Positions 6,263 through 7,008 of a DNA stretch of 7,008 nt are shown here, in pieces (position 1 is the first letter of the stretch; every line of letters starts with the position of its first letter). The stretch spans positions 1 to 7,008 of the forward strand of contig WRMR01000271.1 of the NCBI GenBank assembly GCA_009776995.1, in the 5' to 3' direction. Under the pieces are notes generated by a model, which searched no databases, was not told the origin of the DNA, and saw only the letters and a program-made list of their open reading frames with translations. The translations under genes were made by a program, and so were the position numbers. The DNA is from Planctomycetaceae bacterium (GTDB lineage: Bacteria; Planctomycetota; Planctomycetia; Pirellulales; Thermoguttaceae).

Positions 6263-6595
6263 CCGCGTTTCATCAATGACAACTCTTTCGCCTTTGACAA
6301 CGCGGTCGTTTTCGTTGCGGACGATGATTTCCCCGTCTTTGGTTCCGCGCAATAGTGCGCGAACGTCACGTTCCACTTCGGGAATCGTCGGCTGCGATTG
6401 CGATTTATCGCGGCTGCGTCGCCAGAACAGTTGCAGCAACTGAAAAATCTGCCGCGCTCCCAAAATGTTGCTCCGCGCCGCAACTCGCACAGCCCCATAG
6501 TAGGTATTGGCCTGCTGAAACGCAACATTGGAAGAATCCCAAATTTTCCCAAAAATTGATTTCGCCGGCGACCACGATTTGAGCCTAAAAGCCAT
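6191..6595 (-). CDS. Small protein of unknown function; C-terminus encoded by repeat DNA
   Basis: I do not recognise the family. From ATG 6595 the product is 134 residues; ATG 6616 or GTG 6628 would add 7 or 11, and the frame is closed upstream at 6644. None of the starts has a good Shine-Dalgarno. The N-terminal half has a helix-rich stretch (NVAFQQANTYYGAVRVAARS, then GARQIFQLLQLFWRR). The second half has TIPEVERDVRALLRG, then a likely beta-hairpin GEIIVRNENDRVVKGERVVID. Codon use in this core looks like real coding sequence. The last 20 or so residues (KAQSSKFQ... to the stop at 6191) are translated from the heptamer repeat tract and are probably not part of the original protein. No signal peptide or convincing membrane span. 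It lies on the same strand as the glycosyltransferase gene, 273 bp upstream. It could also be a decayed gene fragment. Confidence 0.5.
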   Translation of the reverse strand: MAFRLKSWSPAKSIFGKIWDSSNVAFQQANTYYGAVRVAARSNILGARQIFQLLQLFWRRSRDKSQSQPTIPEVERDVRALLRGTKDGEIIVRNENDRVVKGERVVIDETRKAQSSKFQCHQRNSAVQSEGEAE

Positions 6596-6611
6596 CGATT
6601 CATGGCTTTTA
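6586..6611. repeat. Perfect 10-bp inverted repeat around a possible start codon
   Basis: TAAAAGCCAT (6586-6595) and ATGGCTTTTA (6602-6611) are exact reverse complements around a 6-base loop. Read leftward, the ATG at 6595 is the first triplet of the 3' arm and would be base-paired in the mRNA. The A/T-flanked short GC core also resembles a weak bidirectional intrinsic terminator (GGCTTTTA on both strands). Which role applies cannot be told from sequence. Confidence 0.6.
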
Positions 6612-6641
6612 TCCATCGGTTTTGGCACTTCAGGCTGCGAT

Positions 6642-6721
6642 TTTCACCAAGACGCAAAGGGGGCACAAGATTTTGTTTTTGTTTTTGGGTTCTCTGCGTT
6701 CTTTGCGCCCTCTGCGTGAAA
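6642..6721. repeat. Imperfect inverted repeat of GCAAAG/GCAGAG words with T-rich loop
   Basis: The left arm (6642-6670, TTTCACCAAGACGCAAAGG...) and the reverse complement of the right arm (6691-6721, TTTCACGCAGAGGGCGCAAA...) share TTTCAC and CGCAAAG and align with a few gaps. Between them is a T-rich loop (6671-6690). Each arm is itself made of repeated words of the GACGCAAAG / GCGCAGAG kind. From memory, such words are a frequent dispersed intergenic element in planctomycetes and other phyla. Confidence 0.6.
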
Positions 6722-6735
6722 TTCTCTTTTTTCAC

Positions 6736-6768
6736 ACGGAGGTACAGAGGCACGAAGGTCACGAAGGT
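6736..6768. repeat. Short tandem repeat, 8-9 base units (ACGAAGGT type)
   Basis: Four consecutive units: ACGGAGGT, ACAGAGGC, ACGAAGGTC, ACGAAGGT. It immediately follows the inverted repeat at 6642-6721 and shares its CACxGAGG vocabulary, so both may belong to one composite element. Confidence 0.6.
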
Positions 6769-6775
6769 TTTGATT

Positions 6776-6812
6776 GATTTCACAAAAAATGGATGGATTT
6801 CACCAAAAAATG
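6776..6812. repeat. Direct repeat GATTTCAC(C)AAAAAATG
   Basis: GATTTCACAAAAAATG (6776-6791) is repeated as GATTTCACCAAAAAATG (6796-6812), differing by one inserted C, with the 4-base spacer GATG. The TTTCAC start is shared with both arms of the inverted repeat at 6642-6721. Confidence 0.6.
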
Positions 6813-6928
6813 AACAAATCAGTATTCCATTTCCGCGAAAACTGTTTACAATAAAATGAGTTCGATGGGATTTTGAGGAGGAAATGCCCTGGATTTCGCC
6901 TCGAATGAACATCACGTCAAGTTTCAGG

Positions 6929-6960
6929 GTAACGCACCGCCTTGTTTTTGGTTGCGTTAC
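6929..6960. repeat. Inverted repeat upstream of the right-edge gene
   Basis: GTAACGCA (6929-6936) and TGCGTTAC (6953-6960) are exact reverse complements with a 16-base loop; CC and GG inside can extend the stem past one bulged base. It ends 21 bases before the ribosome binding site at 6982, so it may be a leader hairpin or an operator. There is no T-run after it on the plus strand. Confidence 0.55.
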
Positions 6961-6981
6961 ATCGTTTTCACCTTCAAGTTT

Positions 6982-6988
6982 GAAAGGA
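6982..6988 (+). promoter_or_regulatory. Ribosome binding site of the right-edge gene
   Basis: GAAAGGA ends seven bases before the ATG at 6996, an ideal distance. The same TGAAAGGAC string precedes the SGNH hydrolase gene start. This site is the main reason to call a gene at 6996. Confidence 0.7.
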
Positions 6989-6995
6989 CCAAAAA

Positions 6996-7008
6996 ATGAA
7001 AAAGTATT
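6996..7008 (+). CDS. Start of a gene cut off by the right edge (MKKY...)
   Basis: Only four codons (M-K-K-Y) and one base are visible. The call rests on the strong ribosome binding site at 6982-6988 and a lysine-rich beginning that would suit a signal peptide or a pilin-like prepilin leader; the product cannot be identified. An alternative frame opens at ATG 6884 (or 6905), right after AGGAGG, and also stays open to the window end, but its spacing to that AGGAGG is only two bases. Confidence 0.55.

Larger units (their letters stand above)
6629..6995. other. Gene-free, repeat-rich intergenic region
   Basis: Between the small leftward ORF and the gene starting at 6996 I see no convincing gene. 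The stretch holds an imperfect inverted repeat built of GCAAAG/GCAGAG words (6642-6721), an ACGAAGG-type tandem tract (6736-6768), a direct repeat (6776-6812), weak -10-like AT-rich sequence (TACAAT at 6847-6852 without a matching -35), and an inverted repeat near the next gene (6929-6960). Confidence 0.6.

Noticed and set aside
6642..6812. CRISPR-like array
   Set aside because: The repeats are degenerate, with units of 8-9 bases or partial inverted arms, and there are no regular unique spacers or cas genes.
6082..6915. 277-aa open frame on the minus strand
   Set aside because: It spans all the repeats and overlaps the small ORF in another frame. Much of its product (for example TQRAQRTQRTQ) is plain translation of repeat words, and it has no credible ribosome binding site.

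Overview
The window (about 50% GC by eye) looks like bacterial chromosome, most likely from a planctomycete or a related PVC-group bacterium. That assignment is an inference. It rests on the style of the secreted proteins (a sugar-hydrolase-like protein with a duplicated N-terminal module and a GSS-type SGNH hydrolase), a single-pass membrane protein of unknown family, and intergenic DNA filled with degenerate short-period repeats. No rRNA, tRNA, CRISPR array, transposase or phage gene was seen.

Left part (1-3660): the 5' end of a short-chain dehydrogenase/reductase reads leftward off the window. It is divergent from a large rightward gene for a secreted 778-residue protein with glycoside-hydrolase-like, TIM-barrel-like features. 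Their 273-bp shared upstream region carries a long imperfect hairpin that overlaps a candidate promoter. A leftward gene for a secreted SGNH/GDSL esterase follows, tail to tail, with only 13 bp between the stops. It has the best promoter in the window (TTGACT-16-TATAAT).

Middle (3661-5917): a short ORF resembles only the extreme C-terminus of MmeI-type (type IIL) restriction-methylation proteins. Two bases after its stop begins a gene for a 269-residue membrane-anchored protein of unknown function. That gene's stop overlaps, tail to tail, the stop of a leftward GT4-type glycosyltransferase gene.

Right part (5918-7008): about 1.1 kb dominated by at least three kinds of degenerate short-period repeats, several inverted repeats, and one small leftward ORF of unknown function. 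The 3' end of this ORF runs into a heptamer-periodic repeat tract, and one of its possible start codons sits inside a perfect hairpin. At the right edge a new rightward gene begins (MKKY...) with a strong ribosome binding site.

Functionally, the left genes fit sugar or polysaccharide degradation (secreted hydrolase, esterase, oxidoreductase), and the glycosyltransferase fits cell-surface glycan synthesis. No complete defence or mobile system is present. The MmeI-like tail is the only trace of restriction-modification. The most unusual material is that tail next to the orphan membrane gene, and the repeat-rich segment with its embedded ORF.
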